From contig CM053140.1 of assembly GCA_028571685.1 (NCBI GenBank), positions 220,801,323-220,865,322 of the forward strand: 64,000 nucleotides of DNA, in the 5' to 3' direction. The notes beneath the pieces were generated by a model. It was given only the letters and a program-made list of their open reading frames with translations, was not told where the DNA came from and made no database searches. Source of the stretch: Heterohyrax brucei. Taxonomy: Eukaryota > Chordata > Mammalia > Hyracoidea > Procaviidae. The first letter of the stretch is position 1. Each line of letters opens with the position of its first letter. The position numbers and the translations under genes are program-made. Of this stretch, positions 47,460-60,156 are shown piece after piece.

Positions 47460-47479
47460 AAAAAAAAAAAAAAAAAAAA
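47460..47479. repeat. Poly-A tract (20 A)
   Basis: An A20 run between ccatt and cattattttttt; no retroposed body is recognised to its left. Confidence 0.6.
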
Positions 47480-47614
47480 CATTATTTTTTTCTCCTTCCC
47501 AGTTTGCCTTCTCCAATTCAACTTGATTGATACAGATAGCTTCAGTATCACTACAACCAGTTTTACAAGACTGTCTAGAAGATGTTAAGTATTCACAAGA
47601 TAAACTGGAAATGC

Positions 47615-47652
47615 CTTGCCAAGCCAAGTGCCATCAAGTCGGATCCAGCAAA
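47615..47652 (-). repeat. AfroSINE 3' fragment, 'gtcggatcc' subtype
   Basis: ccttgccaagccaagtgccatcaagtcggatccagc is the 3' end of an AfroSINE, cut short after about 38 bp. Confidence 0.65.
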
Positions 47653-47769
47653 AAGTAATTTTAATACATGCTCCACCTGCTTCCCTCGTATGAGCCATGG
47701 CACTGGCAGGAATCATCTTGGGATGCATGATTCATGGCATGTAGGGTCAGATGAGTGGCCTTCTGGAGC

Positions 47770-47890
47770 CACCCATTCCATGGATTTGGAAACCTGAGAC
47801 CAAGAAGTTAAATGGCAGTCTCAAAATAATGAACTAATATGGGGCAAAACTCAGCATCAGACCTGAAGACTCCTGACTCCTGGTCCAGAA
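47770..47890 (-). repeat. MIR fragment
   Basis: tttggaaacctgagaccaagaagttaaatggcagtctcaaaataatgaactaat is the reversed MIR core, and the following gcatcagacctgaagactcctgactcctgg continues it. Confidence 0.55.
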
Positions 47891-48111
47891 ACTTTTCTCA
47901 TACCTGCAGTTGCTTTACTGTTACTCTGCCAGTAGAAAGCGAGATGGTTATTTCCACCCACTCGTTCTATTTTAGGCAATATTTCAGATTTTGTTAGAGA
48001 TAAGGAACAAAGCATAAAATGACAAACCAGGAGAAGAAAGAAAGAAAAAGACAGGAAGGAACCATCCCCTCAGTGACCTCAGAAGGATCTTTCCTGCCAG
48101 AAAGAGATTCC

Positions 48112-48316
48112 TGTTTGTTGTGTGCTGTCAAGTCAATTCCAACTCATAGGGACCCTATGAGGACAGATTAGAACTGTCCCCATAGGGCTTCTTAGGCTGG
48201 TATCTTTAACAGATCAGATTACCAGGTCTTTTCTCCCAAAGGGCGGCTAACAGATCTAAACCTCCAACTTTTCAGTTAGCAGCTAATTGCTTAACCATTG
48301 TACCATGAGGGCTCTT
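48112..48316 (-). repeat. AfroSINE, long-body variant
   Basis: gtttgttgtgtgctgtcaagtcaattccaactcatagggaccc is followed by gctggtatctttaacagatcagattaccaggtcttttctccc and cagttagcagctaattgcttaaccattgtaccatgagggctc. Complete. Confidence 0.93.
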
Positions 48317-48467
48317 TAAGAGATGCCTTAGAGATGCTTTATCACAGAATATGTCTATCCATCAGGAACCAACTTCAACTGCTACAGAACGACCAGATCA
48401 AGTTTAACTACAGAAATGGTGAAAACCACACCAAAAAGGGAACAAACATATATGACCGAGTAGCCAT

Positions 48468-48790
48468 TCTGTGTCTGTGCAGTCCAACACGGCAGACACT
48501 AGCTATATGTGGTTAGCGAGCACCTAAAGTACAGCTAGTCCAACTGAGATCTGTAAGTGTAAAATACAGAACCGATTTCAAAAACTGGGTACAGATACAG
48601 GAATGTAAAGTATTTGGATAAAGCTTAATGTTGACTACATGCTGACATGACATTTTAGATGTACCAGGTTAAATAAAATATACTACTAAAATTAACATCA
48701 CCTGTTTCTTTTTTGCTTAAGTGAGGCTACTGGAAAAGTATAAACCTTACATTTAAAATTACATACGTGATTCCTAAGCAGTACTGTTCT
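48468..48790. mobile_element. hAT-like non-autonomous DNA transposon relic
   Basis: gcagtccaacacggcagacactagctatatgtggttagcgagcacc opens the element. It is followed by ctgtaagtgtaaaatac, aaaatatactactaaaattaacatcacctgtttc, and cctaagcagtactgttct at the far end. Same family as the split copy at 32.9-33.4 kb. Family name not assigned. Confidence 0.55.
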
Positions 48791-49093
48791 ACAGGATTCT
48801 CTCCTAGTTCTTGGGGGATGTGGGAGTGCTGGCAATGTTTATAACTAAGCTTTGCCCAAAGCATTTTCTTTCTTTTATATAGAAAACCATTTAGCATAAA
48901 AGCAGGGTGAGGCAGCACTTAGGTGACCCTCTAAAACTCCTGGGTAGAACTGGTGGAAAATCCAACCTGAACAGACAGGGGCAAGTTGGGAAGAGGGATG
49001 TATGACACTCTGCCATGTGGTTGCAGAAAAATAAAAGCAAATGTCATTTATTGAGGATATTCATAGAACTACATGTATATGAACTATGTTCAT

Positions 49094-49165
49094 ATCCTAG
49101 CTTTCCATGTGACCTAAATAAATCATTTAATTCAATTATGAATAGGTCACATGGCAAGCTAGGAT
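49094..49165. repeat. 22-bp inverted repeat with 28-bp loop
   Basis: The left arm atcctagctttccatgtgacct (49094-49115) pairs with aggtcacatggcaagctaggat (49144-49165) with one mismatch. Each arm resembles the MIR core in opposite orientation, so the hairpin may come from two head-to-head MIR pieces. Confidence 0.75.
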
Positions 49166-49335
49166 ACAAACCCATGATGGCTTCAATCAAAGTTCACGCT
49201 CCATCATACTAGGCTACTGTTCTGGAAAAATTTATATTCCTTTTCCCAAATGTTTTTCTTTCCAGGAAAAGGACACCTGAAATTCCAACATCAGAGGTTC
49301 ATTCCTTTGCTTTAATTTTTTCTCTCTAATCCGTA

Positions 49336-49452
49336 AGTAGCTCTAAGAGACATTTCACATAAATCCTGAACACACATACTTCTTAAAGAAGTATAATCAA
49401 AGAAAGCAAAAATAACACAGCAGAGCCCTAAACATGGAGAAGGAAGGTCACT
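49336..49452 (+). repeat. 117-bp direct duplication, copy A
   Basis: Runs from agtagctctaagagacattt to gaaggaaggtcact and recurs at 50530-50645 with about three differences (two substitutions, one 1-bp indel). Not a recognised repeat family. Confidence 0.93.
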
Positions 49453-49539
49453 GATTGGAGACAGAGGGACAGAAAAAAATGAGATGCTGGGAGTATTGAA
49501 GACAAAACTTAAAGAGGGAGTATGGCTTAAGGATATACC

Positions 49540-50175
49540 TACAGAAGCCACTGTGAAAAGAGTATGGCAGTTGCTCAAATGTTATAGTTACATTACCCAG
49601 AAATTTCACTCCTAGATTATATACCCAAGAGAAATAAAAATATGGACATATAAAAACTTCTATGGCAATGTTCACAGCAGCATTATTATTAGATTATTTA
49701 TTGTTATATTATTATTTTTTATATTATTATTATTCTTTATAGCTATAAAGTGTCCATCAGCTGATGAATGAATAAAATGTGGTATATCCATACAATGGAA
49801 TATTATTCAGTCATAAATGGGAAGGAAGTTCTGAGGTGCTGCAGCATGAAGGAAGCTTGAACACATTACGGCAAATTAAAGAAGCCAGGCATAAAACAAC
49901 AAAAATTATGATTCCCTAATCTGAAATGTCCAAAATATGCAAATCCACAGGAAGACAAAGTAGACTAGTGGTTATCAGGGGTTGGGTGAAGAAGAAAAAT
50001 GGATTAAGTTGTAATGGGGATTGGATTTCTGTTTGGGATAATGAAAATGTCCTAAAATTCACAAAGTTGCATAACTTGTGAATATACTTAAAGCCAATAA
50101 ACTGTATAATAATTCAAATGAGTGAACTTTGTACTATATTAAATATGACTCAATAAAGATGTAAAAGAAAGAATA
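49540..50175 (+). mobile_element. Old L1 3' end
   Basis: caaatgttatagttacattacccagaaatttcactcc through gtggtatatccatacaatggaatattattcagtcataaatggg and ggaagacaaagtagactagtggttatcaggggttggg is the standard mammalian L1 ORF2 C-terminus and 3' UTR. An AT-only patch expands at 49682-49745. It lies between the two copies of the 117-bp duplication. Confidence 0.85.
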
Positions 50176-50529
50176 AACCATATGACAAAGATACTGGTTT
50201 TTTAAAATATATATATATATTTTTTAAAAAGGAACATACTCGGACAACAGCATGAGGTCAGGTTGCCCTAAACTCTCTTTATGCTACTCTTCCTGCTTTG
50301 AAAAGTTGCAAGTTGAATGGATGGGTCTAGGCGGTTTCAGAGAAAATATTTTTAACCAGGATCACTTACATAATGCCTCCAGTTCTCCAGTTGCTGATGA
50401 TAAGAAAGTGCCATCACTATCAAAGGCACTTCTAGCTTTTCAAGTTATTGTTGTCTAGTTTGTGGATAACTGAAAATCTGTTTGTTTGGTCTTAACCATT
50501 CTCTTTTTTCCCTTCTTCCAATCTAGTCT

Positions 50530-50645
50530 AGTAGCTCTAAGAGACATTTCACATAAATCCTGAACATACATACTTCTTAAAGAAGTATAATCAAAGAAAG
50601 CAAAAATACACAGTAGAGCCCTAAACATGGAGAAGGAAGGTCACT
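50530..50645 (+). repeat. 117-bp direct duplication, copy B
   Basis: The second copy, 116 bp long, about 97% identical to 49336-49452, starting 1,194 bp later in the same orientation. Confidence 0.93.
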
Positions 50646-50829
50646 TTGGGGCAGGATATAGGTAATCCTCATGTTAAGAGAATGGCAAGAGAAACAAAAG
50701 AAAGCAAATCTTAAATTCTGTAATTTTTGTCTCTCTTCAGTGAAGAACCACAGAATTTGGGAATTGGCTCTGTCTTTAGGGACCATCTGGTGCATGCCTC
50801 TCTTTCTCATATAAGAAAACAGGGCCAGA

Positions 50830-51066
50830 AATAATAAAAGCTAGCAGTATTGTCTGTTCGTACTAGGCACTGAATTTATATGCATTACCTCATTTAACCC
50901 CTACAGGAACCCTCAGTTAATTATTAACTCCAGTACACAGATGAGAAAAATGAAGCACAGACAGATTTAGTAACTGGAAGAAGGTGACACAGCTAAGTAA
51001 CAGCAGATCGGGATGCAAACCCAGGTGGTCCGGCTTCAGAGACCATGCCCTTAATCACTGCTATCC
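50830..51066 (-). repeat. MIR SINE
   Basis: Clean reversed MIR: gcattacctcatttaacccctacaggaaccctc, gtacacagatgagaaaaatgaagcacagacagatttagtaactgg, ggtgacacagctaagtaac and gggatgcaaacccaggtgg. Confidence 0.88.
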
Positions 51067-51482
51067 TAGTTTCTCCTAACATAAGTTGCCCGTTGTCTTG
51101 TCGCTACTTAGTGGAAGATCCAGGACAGCAGTGGTCACTCACCGGCAGAGTTTCAGTGGAAGACGTGGTGGTAACAATAACTGGCACCATAAAGGATGCA
51201 TTTTTCCACCTATTGCAATCTTGATTTCTACTCATACTTGAGAGAGTAAAAGAGAGATGTCAGAGGTAAGCCCTTCCGGGAAGTCAACTATTAACCTTAT
51301 TCTGCCATATGGGAGATAGGTTTTATAATCTTATGAGTCTATTTCTCCAGTTTTCTTTTTCCCTTCTGGGAATCACTCTGCCAAACACTAAGAAGTGACA
51401 CCTCTGAGATACAGATGGGGCAAAGACAGAACGAGAACATTCTCTTTATGTCAGAATACTGACTACGCCAGTATTTCACTGT

Positions 51483-51532
51483 TCTTGCTATTAGCTGCCG
51501 TCCAGTGGTTCGCAGCTGCTGGCGACCCCACT
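51483..51532 (-). repeat. AfroSINE/RTE 3' end fragment
   Basis: cttgctattagctgccgtccagtggttcgcagctgctggcgacccc resembles the shared AfroSINE/RTE end gttgttaggtgccgtcgagtcggttccgactcatagcgaccc. It is short and diverged. Confidence 0.5.
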
Positions 51533-52548
51533 TAAAAATTAGAAACCAGTGGAAATACGCTTCTCTGGTCTGAAAGAGTTAACACAGTGACTTACCTGTG
51601 AAGTAGAAAAGCATATGAATCCTGAGATAATGAATGCTAGAAAGCATAGCACCTCTTATTATATACCTAGCACAGACACAAAACATCACACATTACACAG
51701 TTCCCTCAACGGAAGCTCAAAGCACGGTGCCACCACCACACTGAACTAACTTAATTTTTACTTATCATTTGCAGCAATTCCTCTAATGCCACACCATCTC
51801 AGTCAGCGATAGGGCTGGAGCCATAATTATTAAATCCGTTTAACCCAGACTGAAATCACAACTCAAATGGCCAAGATCTTGCTCCTCAGGGTCATAAGAA
51901 ATGGAATTCAGACGCCTTGGCAACAGGACCCAGGCCCTTGCTTCTAACATGTAGATGCTTTTAGGTGAATTTTTTTTTTAAAGGAAAAGCAATAAAAATA
52001 CATTCAGCTTCATTTCACCAAGCTTCAAATGGGAAGAGCCGCCCTCTAAAGAGGTTTGAAACCAAAATTAAAGACGACGTTTCCCTAAGACTTGCATGTA
52101 AACCATGTCTCAAGAGAAGCTGGGGTTATGCTTTAAACTAAAATCAAAAATGCTTTCAAATCTGAAAATACTCAATATCTAGGTTTTGACCTTCTGTTCG
52201 GGGATATCTTTGCAATTTGGCTAATAATAACAAAAAGTTCATGGATATCAGCTGAAAGCCTGGGCAAAAGCACATGGCAGGCCTAGGAACCAGCGGCAAG
52301 TTGAACACAGCAGCCACTGCCCTCTCTCAGGCCAGAGCACAGCCTGCTCCCTTAGCCCTGATACTCCATAGCTGCCTGACTACAAGCTTCTCTCAGCATC
52401 TTTCCTCTCACAAATCTTCTCAGTTTTCTCAGTTTAACCCAAATCTCTCTCCTTTCCAATCCTCAGATAACATGATTCCCCCCGACCACCCACTCACTAC
52501 TAAGATAAACTAGATCAAATTTCCAGAAATCTAGTTTTGGTACCAAAA
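51533..52548. other. Unique intronic sequence
   Basis: No repeat or coding signal recognised; mixed AT-rich intron. Confidence 0.4.
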
Positions 52549-52707
52549 ATAAAAACAAACTCGCTGCCATCGAATCTATCCCAACTCATAGCAACCCTAC
52601 AGGACAGAGTAGAACTGCTCCATAGTTTTAAGGAGCAGCCGGTGGATTTGAACTGCTGACCTTTTCGTTAGCAAATTCAGCACTCAACCACTACACCACT
52701 AGTTCTG
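52549..52707 (-). repeat. AfroSINE
   Basis: aaacaaactcgctgccatcgaatctatcccaactcatagcaaccctacagg, then gccggtggatttgaactgctgaccttttcgttagc and ccactacaccact. Complete. Confidence 0.93.
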
Positions 52708-52827
52708 GTAGCTTTGTCCAAAACCACTCTTTGCACTTCCTTCCCACATCACAAATTCCAGAATTTTCTAAAGCTACCTCTAAAACTAGATGACAGAAAG
52801 GGAGGGAAGAAACATTTCTTGCCTACT

Positions 52828-52913
52828 GGTCACTATGAGTTGGAATCAACTTGATGGCAGTAGAGTTTGTTGGGTTTTTTTTTTTTTTTTGGCTTTTTGG
52901 CTTTTTGGTAAAC
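52828..52913 (+). repeat. AfroSINE 3' end with long T/G-rich tail
   Basis: tggtcactatgagttggaatcaacttgatggcagtagagtttgttggg followed by T16 and three ggctttttggctttttgg-type units. It is the last AfroSINE before the SINE-free block around the exons. Confidence 0.85.
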
Positions 52914-53518
52914 TCATATTGTCACTCACAGTGCCATATTATTATAAATCTATATAGCATATAGCCCAATTACAGTAACTATACATAACTATTCACATTA
53001 CTTCTGCCTGTCACACATTGTGGTACCTAAAATGTTCAGCTTAAAAAAAAAAAGGCTTGTAACTTCCCTTCATTTGTCTCCTCTTTTTCACTTTCTCACT
53101 AGCCAGCCCCTTCTACCAAAATAAAATAGAAGGCAGACTCTCACATCAGCAGGAAAAAGTTTTTGCATTTGCCTGCCATAAGTGAGCCTCTGTAAAGTCA
53201 CTCCAGCCACTGCAACCCTAAAAGGAATCTGACCAGAAAGGCTCTACCTTGTCTAGAGTAATTTCACTCCTGTTTTGTGCTCAAGGCCCAACACCCCTCA
53301 AATTAATTCCTTGCAATACACAGCCTCTTTCCACAGCACCCTCCCACCACCACCTGCATATACAAACAATGCACAGTCACACAAATTATTCTCTAAAGCT
53401 TTAAAAGGAGATGAGAGGAACAGAAGCCCCATAACATAATTGCTGTATTAAATAGAAGTGTCAGGCGAGAATAGTAAGGGAGGGTGTCAAAAGTGAAATA
53501 CAGTAGTAGACTTAAAAA

Positions 53519-53533
53519 ACACACACACACACA
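53519..53533. repeat. (CA)n microsatellite
   Basis: About seven CA units. Confidence 0.8.
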
Positions 53534-54274
53534 TACTGTGTTTCTGTGACGGGAGAGTTAATTGAACACAGAAAAGGAAACAGAGAGAACAAAAGGGCGT
53601 TAAAGAAGCAAAAACAATTTTTTAAGCTTCTCTAATGATTTAACTACAGTGCAGATAATGCACAGAGGGAAACTGACTGAAAAGTGCTGTATACAGTTAT
53701 TTGGTTCTAAAATTAAAAACAATTCACAATTACAGCTATTCATCGCTGTCTATAAATATTCTACTTCATAAATAACACTTTTTTGGGGTATTTTCCTAAT
53801 TTTAAAACCTGCATGAGTTTGACACAGACGTAAAAAAAAGAAGAAATTTTTAAACACATTCAAGGTGTTTTTAAGAAATGCAATCATGTTTGAATTTTTC
53901 CATCCCACTGGCTTCACAGATTCAGAGACATAAAATGCAGCCTATCGCTAATATGTCAGAACACAAGGCATGTTTCTTAAAAAACAAAAAGAAAATGTGG
54001 TAGTAAATGATCTAAAACCCTACATTCAGTCTCTATGTTAACCAAATGAGCAAAGAGATAAAAGCCACATCTAAAATACACACTGCTGTAGGTTTTGGCA
54101 GGATTGTTCTTGCTGCTGTTTGGGATTTGCCGCCTGAGCATTCTGCTGGCATCCTTTTTTAAAATTATTTTAAAAAAGAAGTTATCAAAATAAAAACGAC
54201 CCACATTCTCAAGCAAGAAAGACACATGGGTTCTCCCCCTCAATATCCTCCAGTAATTTCTGACTTAAATACCC

Positions 54275-54283
54275 ATCAATCAA
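54275..54283 (+). promoter_or_regulatory. PBX recognition sequence ATCAATCAA
   Basis: The nonamer ATCAATCAA is the published PBX1 / E2A-PBX1 recognition sequence and also contains the PBX-HOX core TGATTGAT on the other strand. It lies in intron 2, about 2.9 kb downstream of exon 2, in a block with no recognised interspersed repeats. A 9-mer is expected by chance every few hundred kb per strand, so on its own it is suggestive only. Confidence 0.4.
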
Positions 54284-55011
54284 CTGTAATTTAGACGGTG
54301 CTGCCTACTCTGCTTGTTGTGTGCACATATGTTTCTTTACAGTTCCAAAAGATTGGTAAGACAATATTAGCTGGGTTTTCTGTTTCCTTCTAAGTCTTCC
54401 AACAGAAACCTTCAACCGAAAAGGAAAACAAAAGGAACAAAATAGTAAAAGGAGCACAGGAATACGATTATTACGTTCCTCTCAGAGTCCTCCTTTCTTT
54501 TGCTCACCTATGTGAGCAAAAGTGTGAGCTTTGGGTTAGAAAACAAACAGCAAACCAAATCAATCTCAAATCAAGCAACCTCCACAGTGCCTGACGTGGC
54601 TCAAAATCACTCTCCAAGTGAGAAGAGCTCAAGGGCACTGATAGGAAGAGTCGGAAAACAATGAAGGAATCTCAGCAAGCTGATCATTTCAGCAATCTTC
54701 TCACTAGCTCCGTATTTTTTTGAAAAAGCAAGCTTCAGCAACTTTTGCAAACACTTTTTGTCTCTTCCACGCGGCCACCTATGGCAGGTAAGCTCGCAGG
54801 GCTAGACCCCGAGCAACAAAGTGACCCAGCTTTAGACTCCAAGCACTCTTCCCCACAAGCCACAGCTGACTAGCTAGCATCTTTAACCCACAGCACTCAA
54901 TATTCCCTGAGAGCTTTCTTCCTCCCCCTGTATCCCTCCAACACAGAAACGGAAGAGTAATAAGAGGGAGCTTGTCCTCTACCTTTCTCCCCCCAGGAGT
55001 GTCCTTCATTC

Positions 55012-55017
<6 letters not shown>

Positions 55018-55046
<29 letters not shown>
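55018..55046. repeat. (TG)n microsatellite
   Basis: About fourteen TG units starting after caaaac; pure array, probably polymorphic. Confidence 0.9.
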
Positions 55047-55047
<1 letters not shown>

Positions 55048-56199
55048 TTCGCTCTCAACACAAGGGCAATGATTCTAGTTATTTTCAATTTATAGTATTT
55101 GATAAACACTTTTTTAAAAAAATATTCAAGAGCCACACAGTACTTTAGATTTAATTTTAAAAAAGGAAAAACAGAGTTTTTCAAACATGAAATACTGGAA
55201 CAGAAATATAAAAAAAAAAAAAAAAATGTAGCCCAACCCAAAATTGCACCTTTACAATGTTAGTCTGGCCAAATACTAGCACTCCTATCACTAGACCTCA
55301 GCCAATACGCACACAGATCCAAACCTTAACCCACACCTGAACCAGATCTCCATTCACACCAACTAACTTTGATATACGGCTTCAGTAGGTTTTAATTAGG
55401 AGCTTGGAATTCAACACCTAGCCACAACGTACAATTAAGTGGCCTGACAGGCTTCCTTTTAATAAAAATCTGATAAAGTGTCTTGAAAAATAAACCCTTT
55501 TTAGCCTGGCTGATCAAATATGCTTTTATCTGTTAAATTTCCATTTTATGAATCAGAGTCACCAAGAGCTGATACTCATTTGGAAACAATCTCAACAAAC
55601 CAAATATTCAAAGCAAATACGTATCAGAAACCAAAAAAGAAAAAGAGAAGGAGAAAAACAAATTCATACTTCGGTTTCCTGCTTTAGGCTAACAGGAAGA
55701 AAAAGATACTAAGAAGACTAACCAACTGAAAAAGCTCTTTTCATATCTGTATATATGATCCATAAATCTCTTAAAAGGTGCCTCACGACTCAAATAATGC
55801 AATTAACAGCTCTGAAACGAGGTTAGACCACGGCAATGCAACCTGGAGGTCTTAGAGGTCGGCAGACCACTGTTTAGGTGCTTTGTCTAAGACATTAGGC
55901 ACAAAACAACCCTCTACAAGAAGAGCCGCTTACTAATTTTACAGGCATTTCAAGACCCCAGTATTTACATATTCAATCAATGGGTCACATCTTGAAACTA
56001 TTTATCTTTTAAAGGAGACGCACAGTCAGCTCTCAAAAAGAACGACACCCTATATGCAGTGCCCCCCTTCTTTTTCATATGTAACTATCAATGTATATCA
56101 ACTGGGCATGCAATCATACTTATTGTCACTTTCATTCATGTCATGCCCTTGCTTGTGTGGTTTAGATATGAATTATTGACTGTTACACTCCTTGTTGTA

Positions 56200-56217
56200 A
56201 TAAATAAATAAATAAAT
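56200..56217. repeat. (AATA)n microsatellite
   Basis: taataaataaataaataaat, about four units. Confidence 0.8.
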
Positions 56218-57059
56218 GGGATGTCAGGTACTCTGCCTCACTCTAAAGCAAGCAAGACAGAGCCCAGCAGAAGCTCTTGCTTTACGTAACTACCTCCTGT
56301 CCCTCACATTTATGTCCCGGTTTCATATTGCCTTCTCCACTCTTTCCTCTCGTAAGGGAGAGATTAACCCACTTTGAAAAATTAAGGATTAAAATAAACA
56401 AACAGGAGAATGCTGCTAAATGTCCTTCCCTGAGCATCTGTTGTTTAAGGGCACCTCTGATTGATGACTCCTATTTTTTAATTGTTGCTTTAAAATTTAA
56501 ATGCCCTCCTGGGATGTGTTATAAGTGTGTTAGTCCACAATATAAGGTCTAGAAAGTCAAAAAACAACAGAAGGAGTGATCTCATGGCATTATAGGCTGC
56601 TAAATTCAACCACTCCCGCTAGCTATAAAATCAGAGGGCACTCCAGTACTGATAAGCTTATGCTGAACGGCGCTTTCCACAAAGGTAGTTGACAACACTC
56701 GGCTTTACAACCCCTAGTCTGCTGCTTTGTGCAATTACAAGAAAAAAAGGAAAGACAACTTTAAAACAGTTCAGCTTTCCACATCCAACTCCAAAAACTG
56801 AGTTTTAAATATGGGGCAAAACATACTCCTTCAGGACATGGACTTTTAGTTTCACATTCTCCCCCAAAGGCACATCATTTTATTTATAAAAGTCCCTTCA
56901 GATACCGTATTTTGGTCCCAATTTCAAGCAGGCCAGCAATAATTAAGGAAAATAACCAGTCACGCTTGATAACTGTCAAGGAAACGTGGTACTTTCTTTT
57001 AAAGGTAGCAGGGCTAGGCATGCTATCAGAAAGTACGACCAATCTTAATCATATGTTTA

Positions 57060-57335
<276 letters not shown>

Positions 57336-57489
57336 TCAGGCATAACTATACGGTATACTTCAACTGTTTTTATGACTTCATATACAGAGTACCACCACAG
57401 AAAAAGAAATATTAATTAGCAGAGAGAGAGCAGGGATTTAACTACAGAATAGAACTAACCTAAATTATGCCTACTCAGGCTGAGTTCCA

Positions 57490-57501
57490 CCCCCCCCCCC
57501 C
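57490..57501. repeat. Poly-C run (12 C)
   Basis: Twelve C residues in intron 1; prone to length errors in sequencing. Confidence 0.85.
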
Positions 57502-57989
57502 AAGTAGTTTAATCAAAGTGGAATTCATAAACCAATAATCCCGCCCAGGGCAATGAATACAAAAAAGCCAAATGCATGGATTTAACAGTTTTGTATAATC
57601 TATGCAAACCACCACAGCCTAGGAGCCGTCTGCCTCTTGGTCTATGTGTATGTGTTTTCAAATTTAATTCATCCATGTGTTCGAATTCATTCCACAGATG
57701 CCCCCGTATTCTCATAAACACAAGATGCTTGAAAGGTCTTCTGAGTAGAACTGTCAATTTATAAAATTTTCAGTCCCCAAGTTAAAGAGTATGGAAATGC
57801 ATTGCCAGGGGGCAAGCGTACCCATATGGGGAATAAATTCATTTCTCTATGTTCACATTATGGCCTCTTGTGCACACACCACTTATTTGCAGGTGTTGAA
57901 ATTCAATTATTTACAATTAGAACCTTGAACCCATTGGGGAAAAAAATAAATACAATTCCGTCTTTTAGATTAGTGATTGACTTGGTTCG

Positions 57990-58035
57990 TGTTTGTGTGT
58001 GTTTGTGTGCGTGTGTGAGGTGTGTGTCTGTGTTC
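57990..58035. repeat. Imperfect (TG)n tract
   Basis: cgtgtttgtgtgtgtttgtgtgcgtgtgtgaggtgtgtgtctgtg; an interrupted GT-rich array in intron 1. Confidence 0.8.
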
Positions 58036-60156
58036 AGAGTATACTTGAGGAACAAAACAATACCTTTCCCTTTATTATACAGAATCACTTAGCAAAAGGA
58101 TATTGTTTTGGACACAAAATAGTGATCAATATTAGCCATCAGTTAAGGGAATTCTGTTTACTAAAATTAATGTGCGAAGATAAACAGAAATCCCTGGCAT
58201 GGAAAATACATGCAATCCTTTTTTAATTTCTTTGAAATTTATAAAATAGACACATGTTTTTATGAAGAACAGAAGCCAGAAGCATGCTCTATGTACTGTA
58301 CGGCAGGGGAGTAACAGGCTCAAAATTCCAAGCAGTGCACAAATGAACATACACATTGTATCTAAAATATTAATGGTTTACTTAGTAGATTAAGAAGGTA
58401 CTTGACTGGGAAAAGTAAAAAAAAATAGACACAGTATTGGCTAAGCAGTTATACCATTATTTAAATAAAAAGAAATCTAGGTGGTCGTTTGGTCATGTCT
58501 CAGTGTTGGGTGAAAGAAGGGCAAAGACTTCTTTAATGTCCTAAGGACCCCTTTTGGATCTTTAAAAATAACTTTCATTAATTGTATTCTTATACATAGG
58601 TCCAGTGCAAACAAAAACTCTTGTATGGCATTACAGGAATATTACATTTCCGCTGCAAACAAATGGGGTAAGAGAGGACAATCATAAAATTTCCTTATCC
58701 CCAAATTGTGTCTGATGTCTCTCAGCACGAGGCCATTAAAAGGAGGAACTCACCAAGCCAGGGTTGGCCAGAATATCAGAAAAACATTAGAAAAGTGGTG
58801 GCTAGCCATTTCTACTGGTGCTTTCCACTTGCAAACTTGTTACTAAATCAGTTTATTGTTATGTCTGAGTGTATTTTTCTGAAAGAATGCAATGGAGAAA
58901 TCTTTTCCAATTCAGGAGAACTGTCAATGGGAAATCTTTCACTTAGCATATCTATTAGCTTTTCCTCAGACAATAAATTTCAAAAAGAACATCTATTCAA
59001 TTTTGAGAACTTTTTTCCATTGTTTAAAAATTTAAAATTGGTAGAGCCTTTGCACATTCCCAAGTTTTCAAGCACCAGTAAACCTCAGTACTTTTAGTTT
59101 ACATGTTGCATGTGCTTGCAGCTAAAACAAGACGAATTCATAACCATGTTTATAGCTGCTGCCCCTCATTTTCTCAACTCTAATTCCTCTTCCCCTTACA
59201 CACAAATACATATAGAGACACCTTCTGCAAATAACGAAGTCGTCTGAGATAGAGAAATAGCGTATTATGCGTTTAAAAGATTTAAAAGAAACACTTCTGA
59301 GATTTAACAAAGCTGGGTAATTATAAAAACACATGAGATTACCCGAGTTTTAAAATTCTGTCCAGACTGGCCTTTGGCAGGCTGCTACTGAATTGCCATT
59401 TAGCCTATGTGTTATTTTCAAAGAGAATTTACTGTAAAAACCTATAGAACTATATATCAGTGACTTAAGAAACTACACAGCTTCTTTATTGTTTCCTTAA
59501 TGAGGATTTTCATGGCCTGTAGTACTGATACAGATAAAATTCACACACGCTTTCATTTTTATTTAGTTGCTTTCTAACTGGTCCTGAAACAAGCAGGGGG
59601 TGAGGAGCATTCTTGACTTTTGTCCGCCCCCTCCCCGACCACCCGTGTTTAAAGGACTCCACACAGCTAGCTAGACGTCTGTTATCACTGAAGGTTGGTA
59701 AACCAACTCAAATTAAGAGACAATAAAGTTCAACTAACACCTGAGTCTCCTGAAACTAGCAAGTATCTCTAAAAGTCAAATTACATTTTCTCTCTTTTTG
59801 TGAGACCGAATTAAGCGGATGCAAAATATCCTCTGGATAGCTTGGCAACTACTGACAAAGAAAAGCCTCTTTTTTTAAAGCGGGGAGACGGAAGGGAAAA
59901 GGATAAAAATTAATTTTGGAATGGTAAGCCAAGAAAGAACACCAAAAGTCGCTGGAGAAGGCAGGGAGTCAACCAAATCTGCAAATAAAGTGTTCCTGGG
60001 ACATTTTATTGCGTAAGGATACTGAGTCCCTCAGCAAAGAGACATGGAACGCAGTTCAAAACTTGACAATTCTGCTCTCTGATACTTTTTTAAAAGCAGT
60101 AAAAAAGTGCCGAGGGCCGCTTTAGCATTAGCTGGCAACATCTTCGTCGTCCCTAA

